A DNA stretch of 64,000 bases. It comes from Apium graveolens (taxonomy: Eukaryota > Streptophyta > Magnoliopsida > Apiales > Apiaceae). Within the stretch, counting starts at the first letter, position 1; each line of letters begins with the position of its first letter. Shown piece after piece: positions 9,777 through 22,143 of the stretch. A model generated the notes under the pieces. The model saw only the letters and a program-made list of their open reading frames with translations, searched no databases and had not been told where the DNA came from. Both the position numbers and the translations under genes were made by a program. The DNA lies in assembly GCF_009905375.1 (NCBI RefSeq), contig NC_133657.1, positions 48,205,231-48,269,230 of the forward strand, read 5' to 3'.

Positions 9777-11237
9777 ATGGCACCTGTAGTCAAAATAATG
9801 TCTCAGTTTGGATATATCTATGAAAAGAACAACTTTGCAGCACTTGTGAATAAGGAAATTCCTCAGTCTGGAGACTTTCACAAGATGATGGATTTTGTGA
9901 AGAGCTGTAAACTAAGTTATGCCATGCTAGAATCACCACAATCTACTGTGAAATTTTGGAGGAGATATGGGCTACGACCGTGTACAACTCTACTGACAAG
10001 ACCATAACTTTCACTCTCAAAGGTAAACAGTTTTGTGTTAATGGTGATATTGTCAAAGCATGCTTTAGAATTCCAGATAATACTGTTACTGTTCCACATA
10101 CAGACACTGATATAGTTAACATGCTAAATTCTATGGGCTATGCACTCCCTATCTAAGTTAAGTGAAATTAGGAGGCTAGGTCTTAGAAAGGAATGGAGAT
10201 ATCTGTGTGATGTTTTAACTAAAGCATTTTCTGGTAAAATTAGCAATTTTGACTCTATTAACATTTCTATGCTTAACATGCTTTACATGCTAGTTACTGA
10301 TAAGTACTTTAATTTCAGTGACTTGGTCTTGTTTGAGTTAGGGTATAAGTTAGGGGAACTTAATAAGACGTGCAAAAGTGTGTATTATGCTAGATTTTTT
10401 ATGATGCTTGCTAACCATCTTATAGAGGACATTGTTGTTAAGAACCCAACCAATAAATTAAATTGTTGGGTTCAAGAAAGGAGAGTCATTGTTGATCTCA
10501 ACAGGGAAAGTCACCACAAAGAGGTGCCCCTCCACTACTTTCCAATCATGGAGGGACCTCAGGTAAGTGAGGTAAGCGCCACTATCTCCACAATTCCAAA
10601 GAAACCTTAAGGATAAGGCTGGTGAGATTAGTGTACCCAAGCCTAGCCACACCACAGTTTCACAACAAACTGTGGTTGTTAATAAGGATATTAGCTCACT
10701 TCTAGTCTCATCCTCCCAAAAGGATGTTACTATTGAAACAAGCTCCCAACCAGGAGCACAAAACAAGAGGGTTAGGGACACAAGCTCTCCACAGACTTAT
10801 GCAAGAAAGAAAAGATTTAAACCCTTGGGGATGCATAGGGCACGCATACAGTGCAAACTAGAGCTAATGACCCAGTCACTGCAACATCTCAAAGTCAGAT
10901 TGATGTGGCTCCAATAAATGTTGAGTCATAGCCAAAATCATTACCAAATGAAGCACCTCAAACACCAAATTCTCCCACACACTCACTGGATGTATACATG
11001 ATTCATACATCACAACCAAATTCTCCATATTTTACTCTGTTGGAGAAGCCAAAAATCCAAGAAAGTGAGCATCATTTTTTAGATGATTTGTTGGCTCACT
11101 TGCCATTTCTTTCTGAGTCTATTGAGACATATGTGCCCAAACTTTCATCAATCTGCACAAAGTCTACAATAGTCTCTACTCCAAACTCATTAATTTCTAC
11201 TCTCCTGGTGGATATTATTCATCCGTCGAGTGGTGAT
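9777..11237 (+). pseudogene. ORF2 of copia-1, N-terminal part
   Basis: First 1.46 kb of a long ORF after RNase H. The start MAPVVKIMSQFGYIYEKNNF (9777) leads into a helical, Cys-poor domain carrying YAMLESP near 9920, WATTVY near 9965, FCVNGDIVKACF near 10030, MGYALP near 10130 and FNFSDLV near 10310. I recognise this layout as the uncharacterised plant transposon protein family found after pol in copia elements of asterids; this is a family-level memory, not a search. Frames shift near 9950, 10150, 10610 and 10920. At 11233-11237 the duplicated GTGAT marks where a solo LTR splits the gene; it resumes at 15565. No signal peptide or clear membrane segment is visible. Function is unknown, and SIRE elements are described as having an env-like gene in this position. 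Confidence 0.72.
11233..11237. repeat. target site duplication of solo LTR (GTGAT), left
   Basis: GTGAT just before TGTAACGCC and again at 15560-15564 after the LTR. Confidence 0.88.
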
Positions 11238-13559
11238 TGTAACGCCCCCAAATCCGGGGTCAGAGGATTTGGTCGTCACTATGAAACCTCAATCCAAATC
11301 AACCTGTTTAATCGATAAATAAATGCCAGCGGAAGATATTTAGCATAAATGACCCCAACTAATCCAAGATCTTTTAAGGTTACAGTTCTAGAAACAAGAT
11401 ATCCAAATTCCACATATAAATTTTCTCCTTCTTTTAAAACTCTTTTCAACAAATCTAAATTTCAAAACTAAACCCACTAGTATAACTTCGAAATGAAGTA
11501 TACTAGGCCCAAATAAAATATACAACTATAATATAATATAATATAAATAACTTTACACAATAAAACTTACACTAGTCCGCAACCCTGGACCAACCAGCTT
11601 CCAAAAGCTTCTTCTTTGCTTCCTCGAATTACGCAGCTAACTAGCGAAAGCTAATCCTCACTGGAGGTTCAATTTAAAAACAGGCAAGTATGAGCGGAAG
11701 AAATGCTCAGCAAGATCATTATAATATATATAGGGTCGTTTTGATATAAAACCGACATCTGTATCAGCGCAGAACATTTAAAATTATAGTTGCTGAATCT
11801 TAAATTTTTAGTTGAGGAATCCCAGAATTGATTCCTTAATTGTATTCAAAACCATTTTGATATTTTTGAGCGAAATGCTTCAGCAATACTTTGAATCTTG
11901 ACGAGAATCAAACTCATAAAACAGTGTTTACGGAAATATCGTAAATAATAATAACATGAAACAATGATTATAGAGTGGATCATAAACTCATTCAAAACCG
12001 AACTCTTCAAATTAATACTTACTTTGCTGTCATATCAATTTAGATATCAATACGAACTTTGATGCTCACAACACCCATACTGAAGTCAACATCAATCATC
12101 TATACTAATACCACCTTTGATATTTAACAACAACGTAAGTATAAGCATAAATCAGAATCTGAATCAAAACTGCATTTTACCATTATTCCAAAACAGAAAC
12201 AGTTAATAAATCATTTATTCTATGAATATCAAAATGATTTGATAATTTATATTAGGATCATTCTCCGAAGGACGTACTATCACATGTTGATCAGCCCGTG
12301 TGATAGCACAAGGTCATGATTCATAGAAATGTGACCCCAAAAATACGAGTACTCAAACAAAAGGCAATATACCTGCCTGTGGCAAAAATTGTGTCATAAT
12401 ATTCCATATGGCACTTAGAAATAGCCCTCCGCTGGACCGTCCGTCCCGGTCACTTACACAATTATGATCCAATCTTAAAACCTTTTATTGAAATGGGGTC
12501 ATAATAATCGACACCTGAAATAATTTTATTCCCCCAATTCTTGGGTAGGAATATTCGCAACCAAATTACTTTTCTTAAAATCCAAAACATTTATAAATCC
12601 GATAATTGGATAAGTAAAATCACTTGACTATTCTGAACATAGAATAGCAGATGAGTACTTGCATAAACATAATTATTTAATTCAGCGATATGTAAAACAT
12701 TTATCTATCTTGAGCTGAGAATACGGAAATCAATACTTGCATAATAGGATTCAAGGTAAATATCACATGAACAATAAGTGATGATAGAAATACTTGCCTT
12801 TGGGTTTTAGCAGTTAGTCACACTCGTAAAGACGCATCTATTCTGACATTCTGTCTTAAAACATCACCGTCCTTCTTTTTAACACTCCATCAATATATTG
12901 CTCCTGCGATTGCTAGAAGCCAAATATCCAATGACATTCCATCTTATTCTTTATCCAACGTCTTTTCCCGATCAACTCGAACGATCCGCATCTATAATTA
13001 AAAGATATAACTTTATCGTTTAACGATAATAACTCGACGTACTGCGCGTCAAAAGCCTATCGTCTACCCATACGATTGCCCACATATAATTAAAACATAT
13101 AAACACAAGACTCTTGATCCATATACATACATAATGCAAATAGCACATAAGCACATAACTCACGTATCACATAATTCATATCACATATGACTCGGTTCGT
13201 TAAAAGGTTCGACTCGGTATGTTTAAAACTGAAATCGGGTAAAAAATATGATTTATCGATCAATAATTGACTCAGAAGGACTTGTAAAACAAGCGACCTT
13301 TCGAAACAAAAAGGATTTGGGTCTCGAAAGTATTTTTAATGAAAGCGTAATATTTTTCTAAGTCTGTACGCGTTTGTTTTGTATTAAACGGACGAACGGT
13401 TTATTTAATATGAATTTTTGAACATTTTTCGGAATTAAAACGGGTCTCCGAATCATTTAATAATTAAATAATAGGGCTCGAACACTCGAAAATTTTTTAT
13501 AAAAATTATCGAGCCTGGAAAATAATTTAAACTAATATTTTAAAGTTCGAAACTATTTT

Positions 13560-13860
13560 TCAGAATTTTTAAATCAAGAAAAATTAATTAAATCTAATTA
13601 AATAATCAATTAAAATTAATTAATAACTAATTAATTAATTAATCAATTAATATTTGAATTAATTGACTAATTAAATAATTAATTATCAACTAAAATTAAT
13701 TAACTAAATAATTTGGATTTATTTTTGAATTAACATAAATTTTTAGAATTAAAATAATGAATTTTTGGAATTTAAAATAATTAAAAACAATTTCTGAAAT
13801 TAACATAAAAAGAAAATACAACTTTTGAAAATAATAAAATAGGAAAATGATTTTTAAACA
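13560..13860. repeat. AATTAATT-rich low-complexity block
   Basis: Dense ATTAATTAATT runs inside the giant solo LTR. No gene content is visible. Confidence 0.7.
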
Positions 13861-14905
13861 TTTTAAAACATTAATCTGATTTTTAAGAATTTTTTTAAAA
13901 CCCAGGGACTGTTGTGTAAAAAGGAGGAAAATACGATGGCTAAACTAAGTTTGCCATCGTCTTCTCCGTACTTCTTCTCAGGTGGTCGGCCGCCATTAAC
14001 GGCAGCCACCAAGCTTTCCGGCGAGTCTGAACCACAACCAAAATGGCACCATTCAATACAGTTTTCCATCCAATTCAACTCTACACACTCTCAGGAAAAC
14101 AGACTCATTCACGACAATAACAACCGATCTCCCCTCTGATTTATCCGGCAAAACGATTCAAAACCGGTGACAAAATCCGGCGAAATAGCGATCCCATCAA
14201 ATATTCAACCAAAACCAACAAATTAAATACCAAAATAATCCTTGTGACCTCAGGAACAACATTCAATCATCACAAACAGTCAAAAACCATTAAATCATAA
14301 ACCCCCAAAATTCGAATATTAACCCTAAAATCGATTTTAAAATTTACCAACTGTTGAAACGATTTGATGGCAGATATAGATAGAGAAGATTGAGAGCTTC
14401 AAAACGGCTACAAATACTTGTGATTTGGTGTTCAATAACACCTTCAAAATTGACTTTGATTTTCAGAATTCTTCAAGAACACCAAGAACACATATTCAAG
14501 AAATTTTCAGAAAATCAAACCTTATTTTCTATATGATATTAAACTCTATTTTTGAAGTATAATATACCAAATCGACCAGAAAAACATGCTCTACAATATG
14601 GAAGCATCAAATCACATCAACAACATCAAGAATAAATTTTCATAATTATTACTAAATAATTCGAATATAAATAAATATATAAGAAAATTACCATGATTTC
14701 TGGGCAAAAACTGATGATTGATTCAGAAAAAAGATTTTGAGAGCTTCGTTTTGATATGCTGCACGCCCGAATCGGAGTTCGATAACGCCTTCGTTCTTGT
14801 GTTTGATTCTCAGGAACGTATCGGTTTTCTAGGGTTTTCTCTGTATTTACGGTGTTTTAACTGGTTGCAAATGAATAAACGGAATAAACGAAATAAGAAA
14901 TAAGC

Positions 14906-14913
14906 TATTTATA
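14906..14913 (-). promoter_or_regulatory. TATA box of giant LTR
   Basis: Minus-strand TATAAATA. A short way downstream the transcript would carry an AAACCCTAG-type leader (near 14833), as in many plant 5' UTRs. This sets U3 at roughly 640 bp. Confidence 0.5.
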
Positions 14914-15559
14914 TTTATGGAATATTGGATCATTCTGGATCATTTTGGATCGTTAAATTAGTTACTTAGCCGCTAAGTAAGTATAAAAATGATACAATTC
15001 AATACCAGAATTAAATAATTATCAAAACCGAGCTTTTTATAAAACACCATATACGAAAATAATGTAAAATATCTCGTCTTTCGAGAATGCGAGTTTTATT
15101 GATTACCGAAATGATTGTCGTATCGAAAATATTGCGCCAGGCCGCGCACGGGTCAAACCATAATCCCGATCGAAAAAGTTAAAACACGGAAAATGTCCGG
15201 AATTACCAGAATAGGTTAGGAAGGAGTTTTCGGAAGAGTTTCGGGTTGTAAAAATGCAAAAACGGTTGAAGTTGAAAGATTCCCGGCTTTATAAAATAGT
15301 TTTGTAATTATTCAGAAAATAATTAATAAATATATAAATCATTATAAAATCATATAATACTCCAAAAATTACCAGAAAAATATCACAATTATCTATATTT
15401 TATTCTGAACATATAAAAATTAGAACAATCAAGGAATATCACATATAAACACCCAAACATCAATTCCACTTATCATATAATTCACAAAAATTCACATAAA
15501 AATCACATAATAAATCCAAATAATAATAATGATAATATTTGAAAATATGGGATATTACG

Positions 15560-15564
15560 GTGAT
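15560..15564. repeat. target site duplication of solo LTR (GTGAT), right
   Basis: Second copy of GTGAT; ORF2 of copia-1 resumes immediately after it. Confidence 0.88.
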
Positions 15565-18447
15565 TGTATCCCGACGGATGTGCCTAACAGCAATCATCTG
15601 TCGGATAGTCAAATTACTATCCTGATGGATATTTCTCATCCGTCGGGAGTCTCTGCACAACTTCAAAGTTCAATAATTGTCACAAGTGCAAATGACTTAG
15701 TAATAGTACAATCACTCTTAGGACTGAGGGAACGGAGTGAAATGAGTGAGATTCTGGGTTGCTCCCAGGAAAAAGGAGAGAAAATGTGTGAACAAATGCA
15801 GACCATTTTTTCAGATCTGGAAAAAGTGAATGAGAGGAGTCCCATCTTAGATGGTGAAGGTGAGGGTGTGAGGGTGGGAAGCCAAGGGGATCCCTTGATG
15901 CAAGAACAGAGAGATCATGAGAGAAATGCAGGTACAGGAGAAATAAGGGTGGACATCATTGTTAGTGAGTCAATGAATGTCAATGATGCAGATAGAGAGG
16001 AACTATCTTAGCAAAGTCAAGCTATTATAGATTCCACCTCTTTGGATGCTGAGACATTTAGTCATCCTGTTCCAGCATATCAACTTTTAGCTAGACAGGG
16101 CAATGAAAATGCAGAAAGGATGCTAAATTTGGTGCACACCACTCAAGCCATGCAAAGAGCAAAGGATGTCATCACAGCTAAACCTTCTACAACTAGTGAT
16201 GACATTGATTATGAGACTGGTGGGTCGGAAGAATTCTTTGGTGATGATAGTGAAGAGGAGCCACTGGACATAGGGGGAGAAGTAGGCCCTAGTTCCAGAT
16301 CTCGTATGCCAACTTGGGCATTTTAAAAGAAATGTGATGAACATCATTTCAAGACCACCCTCATACAACTCATCAGTCAGACACAATCTGCTCTTCAATC
16401 AACAAGAAATGCCAGCACCAAGAAGCTCCTACAAGAACACCTTGTTTCTCTTCAGTTACAACAAATCCAAGGCTTTCAACACAGTCAGAATGTCACTTCT
16501 ATCAAAAATGAGGTTGATCAAATGAAGAAGGACATTTCTGAAAGATTGGATGCTAAACTTCCACAAGCAACAATGATTGATATTAAGAGACATCTAAGGA
16601 AGAACTCTGATCTTGCTACAAAAGTGGATTCCCTGGATAAAAGGGTGATTGCTATGGAAGCTTCTCTAACAGCTATTCATCTGCATCAAGCACAGCAAAC
16701 AGACTTGCTTCAAAAGCTAGTGGCAGCACAAACCTCTTCCTCTACTCTACTTATTGATAACAAAAAGGGGAAGAAAGAAGGCCATATTATCCCAATCAGT
16801 CAAGAGGGATCAACGAGTGAGGGGGAGCAGAAAGTGTTAAACATACAAGTAAGCAACGCAATTGTGCCAGCAATTACCTTCACCAAGCCACCTGCTGTAG
16901 AAAACATTGATCTTATCAATCAAGCAGCAACCAAACTGAAAGCAACAACTGAGAAGGAGCCAGTGAGCCCATTAGATTGGAAGAAAATTGATGATGACAT
17001 TCAAAAGAAATTTGGTCCAATTCAGAAGCCAGATAAAACATTCATTCATCACTCTCAAGTCAAGAATATTTATGTGAATGAAGTGAGTATGAATTATCTG
17101 GAAAAAGGCCAAACATCCTGCATCAAATCTCCAAGGGAAAATCTGATCATGAAGCCTAAAAGAAACTAATCAAAGTTCACAGACAAAAACCCTGTGGATC
17201 TTTTTTTTTGAAACACCTAGGCCAGATGAAAAGAAGTTGTTGGCTAGGTCAATTGCATTTTATAAAGATCCAGCTGATTCAACACTTAAAAGGAGAATTG
17301 CCAAAATTTACAGAAATGGTAAAGAAATCTGTGTGGTGGCTGGACACCCTCAGTTTATAGAAGCTAAAAAGGAAGAGAAAGAAAGAATCAGGAAAGAAAA
17401 GAAGCAAGATGCCTTGAATGCTAAGAAGCTCAAATAAAAGAAGGAGCAAACTGTTATCTTATCCAAACTTCAAGCTGTGAAAACTACAAAAGAGATTTCT
17501 GTACAACCATCTGTAATTGCTGAACCTTAAGATCAGAAAGTGCAAGATGCACATCAACAGATAAAGAAACCAAGGCACAAGCAAAGAATTAAGAAGAACT
17601 TGGACTTCAGTGATGAGGAAATGGAAGACTATTTTCCTAAAAAGTCTACTACTACAACTCAGACATCCATGCCCTCTGTGGAACATGAGGAATTCAAGGT
17701 GGATCCATTCAAGAACTTTCATGGTGAACCTATCATTCCAAAGGATGAGCCAATAGACTAGGATAGTCTACCAATTCCTAAATTAAATCTTCCTATATTC
17801 AAGAAGCCAAGGAAAACAAAGTGAAGCCTGTGACTCTCAGAACTAAGACACTAGCTAAATCTCAACCCACAGTCAATACGGGAGATATTTTATACATCTG
17901 TGACATCAAGGAGTTTTCTGATATAAATTTCTACTTGGATGAACTGGAAGAAGTAAGAGGGATTGATGCTTACAGACATCTTCCTGAAAGACTAGTATTC
18001 AGATACAAAGGAGGAAGAGAGTTCACATGGCCACTTCACAGGATTCTTCAAGAAAGCCAATCTATACTGATAAAGGTATATTCATCCTTCAAGAAGAACT
18101 TTGGATTCAATGTAACTGCAAGAAGACTAGTTCTAAAGAAGATTGAAGAGTTAAGGAGTAATAGAGCTAAAGATGCACTCCCAAAGACTCTAGCTATTCC
18201 TTACGTAGGAAGAAGAGTGCATTTGAGGCCTTACTGGCTGATGGAATTCATGGATGATAAGGGAGTCAAAAGATTCTTCAGATTGGATGACCAACTGAGC
18301 ATCTCGAGCAAGGAGACTCTTTTGGAAATGCAAGGAATATTGGATACATCTGAAGCTGATGAGCTTGAATTCCACAGACAACTCCAGAATCAAATAGAAG
18401 AGAACAACAGGAGGCTTGGGAAGAAATCCAGACAATCAAGGAAATAG
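15565..18447 (+). pseudogene. ORF2 of copia-1, C-terminal part
   Basis: The second 2.9 kb of ORF2. Successive open segments (15565-16011, 16042-16326, 16522-17169, 17237-17437, 17540-17761, 17821-18447) cover the whole stretch with a few stops and shifts. Content: an acidic, Ser/Glu-rich region with LTR-motif copies at 15571-15650; a helical region with heptad-like Leu spacing near 16500-16750 (probable coiled coil); a very Lys/Glu-rich basic region near 17340-17650; and a compact C-terminal domain from about 17880 to 18260 (HLPERLVFRYKGGREFTWPL near 17970). It ends at TAG 18445-18447, about 200 bp before the PPT. Together with the first part it gives about 1,447 codons. Coiled coil plus basic tail suggests a structural or nucleic-acid-binding role, but that is inference. 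Confidence 0.7.
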
Positions 18448-18640
18448 ATTTATCTGCTCAGACTAGAGGAGCACCTTGATAATGATTTTGAGCAACTCTT
18501 TGTACACTTTGCCTTGTTCAATTTTCAGTAAATAATGTAGCACTTATCATTTTTTATCTACTACTTTTTAATCTGTATTTTTAGGGTGTTTTGTTATCAT
18601 CGAGTTTCTCTTAATTTATTGCTACAATTCTAGAAGACAT

Positions 18641-18654
18641 AAATTGGGGGAGAT
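18641..18654 (+). promoter_or_regulatory. polypurine tract of copia-1
   Basis: AAATTGGGGGAGAT directly abuts the 3' LTR start TGTTAGG. It is the plus-strand cDNA primer site; the same tract in the opposite orientation flanks LTRs A and C. Confidence 0.88.
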
Positions 18655-19639
18655 TGTTAGGAATATGTTGTGTACTTGATGATTATGTCAACAAAACACC
18701 TTAGTACATTCAACTTAGTGTAATTTGTAGCACTCGATGGATGATCAAATATAGTCCCGACAGATGGACCTTATAGTCCCGACGGATGACCAATTGACAT
18801 CCATCGAGTGAGTAGCTTATGTAATAAATAAGTATTGTAGCACATTTCTGCAAACAATTTTGTGTAAATTCTGTAGGAATATATGAGTCATGTTGACTCC
18901 TAGTGGATATACGGAATAGGTTGATTAATTGTAAATATGCGATGTCTTGTAGTTCTTTATAAGTGAAATGGAGTCAAGTGACAAATAGCTACCCGACGGA
19001 TGATCAACAAAGCTACCCGACGGATTATCAACAAAGCTCCCGACGGATGATCTACAAGACTCCCGACGGATGATCAAATTTAAAATATCTGTTGACAGTG
19101 ACAACACAGTCACATGCGTCGGGTGTTTATAAAAGGAATGTGGCAGCCTGTTAAGCAGGAATTTGAGAACAAAGAAGCATTACCATTTCCATGCAATTAT
19201 GAAGATAATCAAAGATGCTGGAACAGAGTAGTAAAGCAGCATGGAGTTAGACTAGATATGTTTTATTTTATTATCTTGTCTTATTGTCATGTGAACTTGG
19301 TGAAATATAAACCAAGTGAAGCTAGTAGAACAATTAACTAAGCAAACACATTTCAAAGAGAGTTAGAAAAAGATGTACTTGTCAAGAATCTCTCTGTAGT
19401 TTGATTGTTCAACTTGTAAAGCAGCTGTGAGCCATTTGAGCTTTACAGAATTCTCATTGATATATATATATATATATATATCTGGTGGATACTTTCAAAT
19501 CCACCAGAAAATTTTAAAAGCATTTGTTTTTATTACTTTCATATTTTATCAAGTTAGAACTTGTTTGATTTTTGAAAAGGGATAAGAAATACATTCAACC
19601 CCCCTTCTGTAATTCTTGTTGTATTGTTAGGGACTAACA
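18655..19639 (+). mobile_element. 3' LTR of copia-1
   Basis: 985 bp, TGTTAGG to ACTAACA, followed by target duplication GTTTT. It differs from the 5' LTR by scattered substitutions and a longer AT microsatellite (19460-19481). The motif cluster is better preserved here: four CCGACGGAT-like copies at 18992-19075. Confidence 0.92.
19460..19481. repeat. AT dinucleotide microsatellite
   Basis: About 11 AT units in the 3' LTR; the 5' LTR has an interrupted, shorter version at 3271-3289, so it expanded after insertion. Confidence 0.85.
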
Positions 19640-19732
19640 GTTTTTATAACTAATTACACATAAATGACATAATGTCATACATAATTTATCTTTATTTTTC
19701 TATAATACAAGAGTAATTTTCCAGTCGTTACA
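19640..19732 (-). mobile_element. 5' LTR of gypsy-1, second part (with GTTTT duplication)
   Basis: After the GTTTT copy (19640-19644) the gypsy-1 LTR continues to its outer end CAGTCGTTACA at 19732. It aligns with the outer end of the LTR at 48098-51339 (CAGCCGTTACA). The host-side flank is GACAG at 19733-19737. Confidence 0.8.
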
Positions 19733-21620
19733 GACAGAGAGCTCACGGATAGAGAAAATAAGGTTTTCTTACCTCTTTGAGAACCCGCTTGAAACTATTG
19801 CAATGAACAAAGATAAATTAGGATTTCATTCATAGTTAAGAAAAATCAATTAGAGCTCAAAAATTGTAAAGGAACTAGAGTTTTGTTACATATTTAAGAG
19901 CCTAATTCAAATCATCGTAGGTTTTTAAAGAAAGCACAAGATTAATAAAAGAGATCGAGGGCAAGAGAAAGTGAAAAGAGAGAGGGAGAGCGAGAGAGAG
20001 AAAATGAGAAAAATAGTGAATTTGTTTGACAATTAAAAGTGTTAAGAATAAAACAATAATAAAACAATAAGAGCACGATTTTCCTATAAAATTTATCACC
20101 CCATTTTCCCCAAAATTTTATGTTTCCCCTAATTATTTTAATATTTTTTTTATTAGTAACGGCTACACCAACCACAGTGTTGACATTGAAGGTTTATTTG
20201 TATGTAAAGGGAACATCGTTAAATATAAATGGCAACATAATAATAAAATATTACCTTATATCAAATTTGAACTAAATTAACTATATAAGGCTACATTTCA
20301 TGTGGAACAACTTTTTCAACTGTTGGCAAAGAACATAAGCTTTTGTGGAACAACTTTTTCAAGTGTTGGCAGAGACCATAAGCTTCAGTGGTGCCTCTCC
20401 CGGTGTGAGCTGAAAATTATGAATATGTGAAATTGGAAAATACTCTTTTAAGTGGAACCCCAATTCCTAAAATATGTTTATTTAACCACATGAATGTTTG
20501 ATCATTTCTTGTCAAGAAAATAGGTATATTCTGAAACCTTTACGCTACCATATAAAATAGTTGTATTCTGAAGTCTACGAATATAGATTTTTTAATGTAT
20601 AATAGTCAAGTGCTTACATAATGAACCAGGGAGAAGCAGAGTTATATACCAAAAACTCTTATATATAGCATGATTTTTGGTTGCCAAAAGCTTAATTAGG
20701 TTCTAGAATGAACAATACGATGTTATAATATTGCAATATTATATAAATCAAGAAACATTTGAATGGAGTTGTTGTACCATTGACTCAAAAGAAAGCCAAA
20801 GAAGAATTTAGACTTAAAATTATATAAAATAATGTACTATTAGTTTAGGTCCATAAACTCACTTGTAAAAAGAGATTAGGAAGCCAACTATGGCCTACCT
20901 ATAAATATAAGGCTATTGCGTCATTTATAAGGGTTGGACTATTGAATAAAGAAAAGATTTCCTATTAAATTATATTTGAAACTTTATAAATTAATCGCGT
21001 ATATCAAGAATGGTGTATGTATTTATTCCTAATCTCGTTAGGAAGTCACCTCTGTTCCATATCCTTCACAAAGTTTTTTTTGTTAAGTAATAAATAAATT
21101 ATGCTAATAAAGAATAAACATCATTTTAGGTTATCGGGTAATACCCTAGGGTTGCAATAAGAAAGATTAAGTAAGATGCTAGCCAAGCACAAAAAAACAT
21201 CAGACAAAAGGAGGTTGAATTGAACCAACTAGCAAACTGATAGTATCATTGTCCTTACCGACTGAACTTGATTATGTAGCCAATCCTCCCAACACTTCTT
21301 CTCCTTTCTAAATTGGGACTTGCTATGAAAATCAAATTACATCTTACCATTCTTAATAGTTGTAACTCATAGAAGAAATTAAGAAGAGTAGCTTAAAGTA
21401 AACAAACATAGTTAACCCAATATCATAAATTGGTGGTTTTGTAAAATAAAATATTAATGCATCTACTAAAGTTATAATATACAATACAGTAAATTTATTA
21501 AAATAGTCGGTAATGTCACACCAAGTTACGAGTGGACGTCAGTCTGGTCCATAAAAATGAAAAGGGACTGGGTTTGTGGAGAGTCTACTTCATGAAAAGA
21601 GCAAATAGTTTTGAATGGAT
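19733..21620. other. unique-looking intergenic DNA
   Basis: No LTR, pol fragment or credible gene was seen. It holds a purine-rich GAGAGA tract at about 19940-20010, a 43-bp tandem duplication at 20301-20386 and a TATA-like CCTATAAATATAAGG near 20898 without an ORF behind it. This is likely the original host sequence between insertions. Confidence 0.5.
20301..20386. repeat. 43-bp tandem duplication
   Basis: Two adjacent copies (20301-20343, 20344-20386) starting TGTGGAACAACTTTTTCAA and ending CATAAGCTT plus one base; they differ at about four positions. Confidence 0.85.
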
Positions 21621-22143
21621 TAGGGTTGAGCATTCGATCGGTTCGGTCCAATATCGGACCTAACGAAATAGACCAAAAAATGGAAATATCATATTTTCTT
21701 GGACTAAACCGGACTGATATTGTATTATAGACCGAACCGAACCAAAATAATTCCGTTTGGTCCGGTTTTGGATCGAATGGACCTAATTTTTAGAAAAAAA
21801 ATAAAATTTTATTAAAATTTGAAACCAAATATTATAAAATCTAAAATATAATTAAAGTAAGGTGATATGTAGAGTTCTAAGCATGTATAAATACAATTAC
21901 ATATGATTATAATTTTTAAGATATATGCAAAATATATATAATATAAAATTATAGTATTTATGATTTGGTCTATTCAGTCTAGACCAAAATATTTTTTACA
22001 AAAACCGGACCGAACCGAATTTATTTTGGTCTATTCGGTCCGGACCGAATACACCAAATTTCTGAAAAATCAGGTTCGAACTAAACCGAATTAACACGGT
22101 TCAGTTCAGTTTTTCGATTTCTGTTCGATTTTGATCAGCTCTA
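21621..22143. mobile_element. hAT-like MITE
   Basis: A 523-bp non-coding element. The left end TAGGGTTGAGCA and the inverted right end TAGAGCTGATCA are imperfect terminal repeats. Subterminal TTCGGTCCGGACCGAA-type palindromes occur repeatedly (21640-21780, 21990-22110). The flanks GAATGGAT (21613-21620) and AAATGGAT (22144-22151) match at 7 of 8 bases, the duplication length of hAT transposons. No transposase is encoded. Confidence 0.72.

Larger units (their letters stand above)
11238..15559 (-). mobile_element. giant solo LTR of a chromovirus-like gypsy element
   Basis: A 4322-bp unit beginning TGTAACGCCCCC and ending ATATTACG (expected TTACA; one terminal change), flanked by GTGAT. It has no gag or pol, no PBS and no PPT, so it is best read as a solo LTR left by recombination. 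The last 600 bp match 33062-33668, which ends at a proper TTACA. In minus-strand sense the U3 is about 640 bp (15559 to a TATA box at 14906-14913) and the transcribed R-U5 part would be about 3.7 kb. The AT-rich block 13560-13860 and the small ORFs at 13863-14139 are inside it and look non-coding. Confidence 0.82.
2468..19639 (+). mobile_element. copia-1: complete SIRE-type Ty1/copia retrotransposon
   Basis: A full element bounded by two LTRs of 981 and 985 bp starting TGTTAGG and ending in CA, with a 5-bp GTTTT target duplication. Order: 5' LTR, PBS, gag, protease, integrase, reverse transcriptase, RNase H, a 0.5-kb spacer, a long ORF2, PPT, 3' LTR. Integrase before RT is the copia order. 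Net of the nested solo LTR the element is about 12.8 kb, large for copia, because of the roughly 4.3-kb ORF2. Gag type, PBS, the GGGGGAGATTGTT junction and the gene after pol fit the SIRE (Sirevirus) lineage. All reading frames carry stops or shifts. The two LTRs differ at several percent of positions by eye, so it is not recent. Confidence 0.92.

Noticed and set aside
13863..14139. Small ORFs in the giant solo LTR
   Set aside because: Short, on both strands, inside the R-U5 part of an LTR, without homology I recognise.
19902..20175. Hydrophobic minus-strand ORFs that look like membrane proteins
   Set aside because: They arise from a GAGAGA/TTC-rich low-complexity tract; two overlapping frames are equally open.
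20890..20960. TATA-like CCTATAAATATAAGG as a host gene promoter
   Set aside because: No credible reading frame, leader or splice signal follows within 1 kb.
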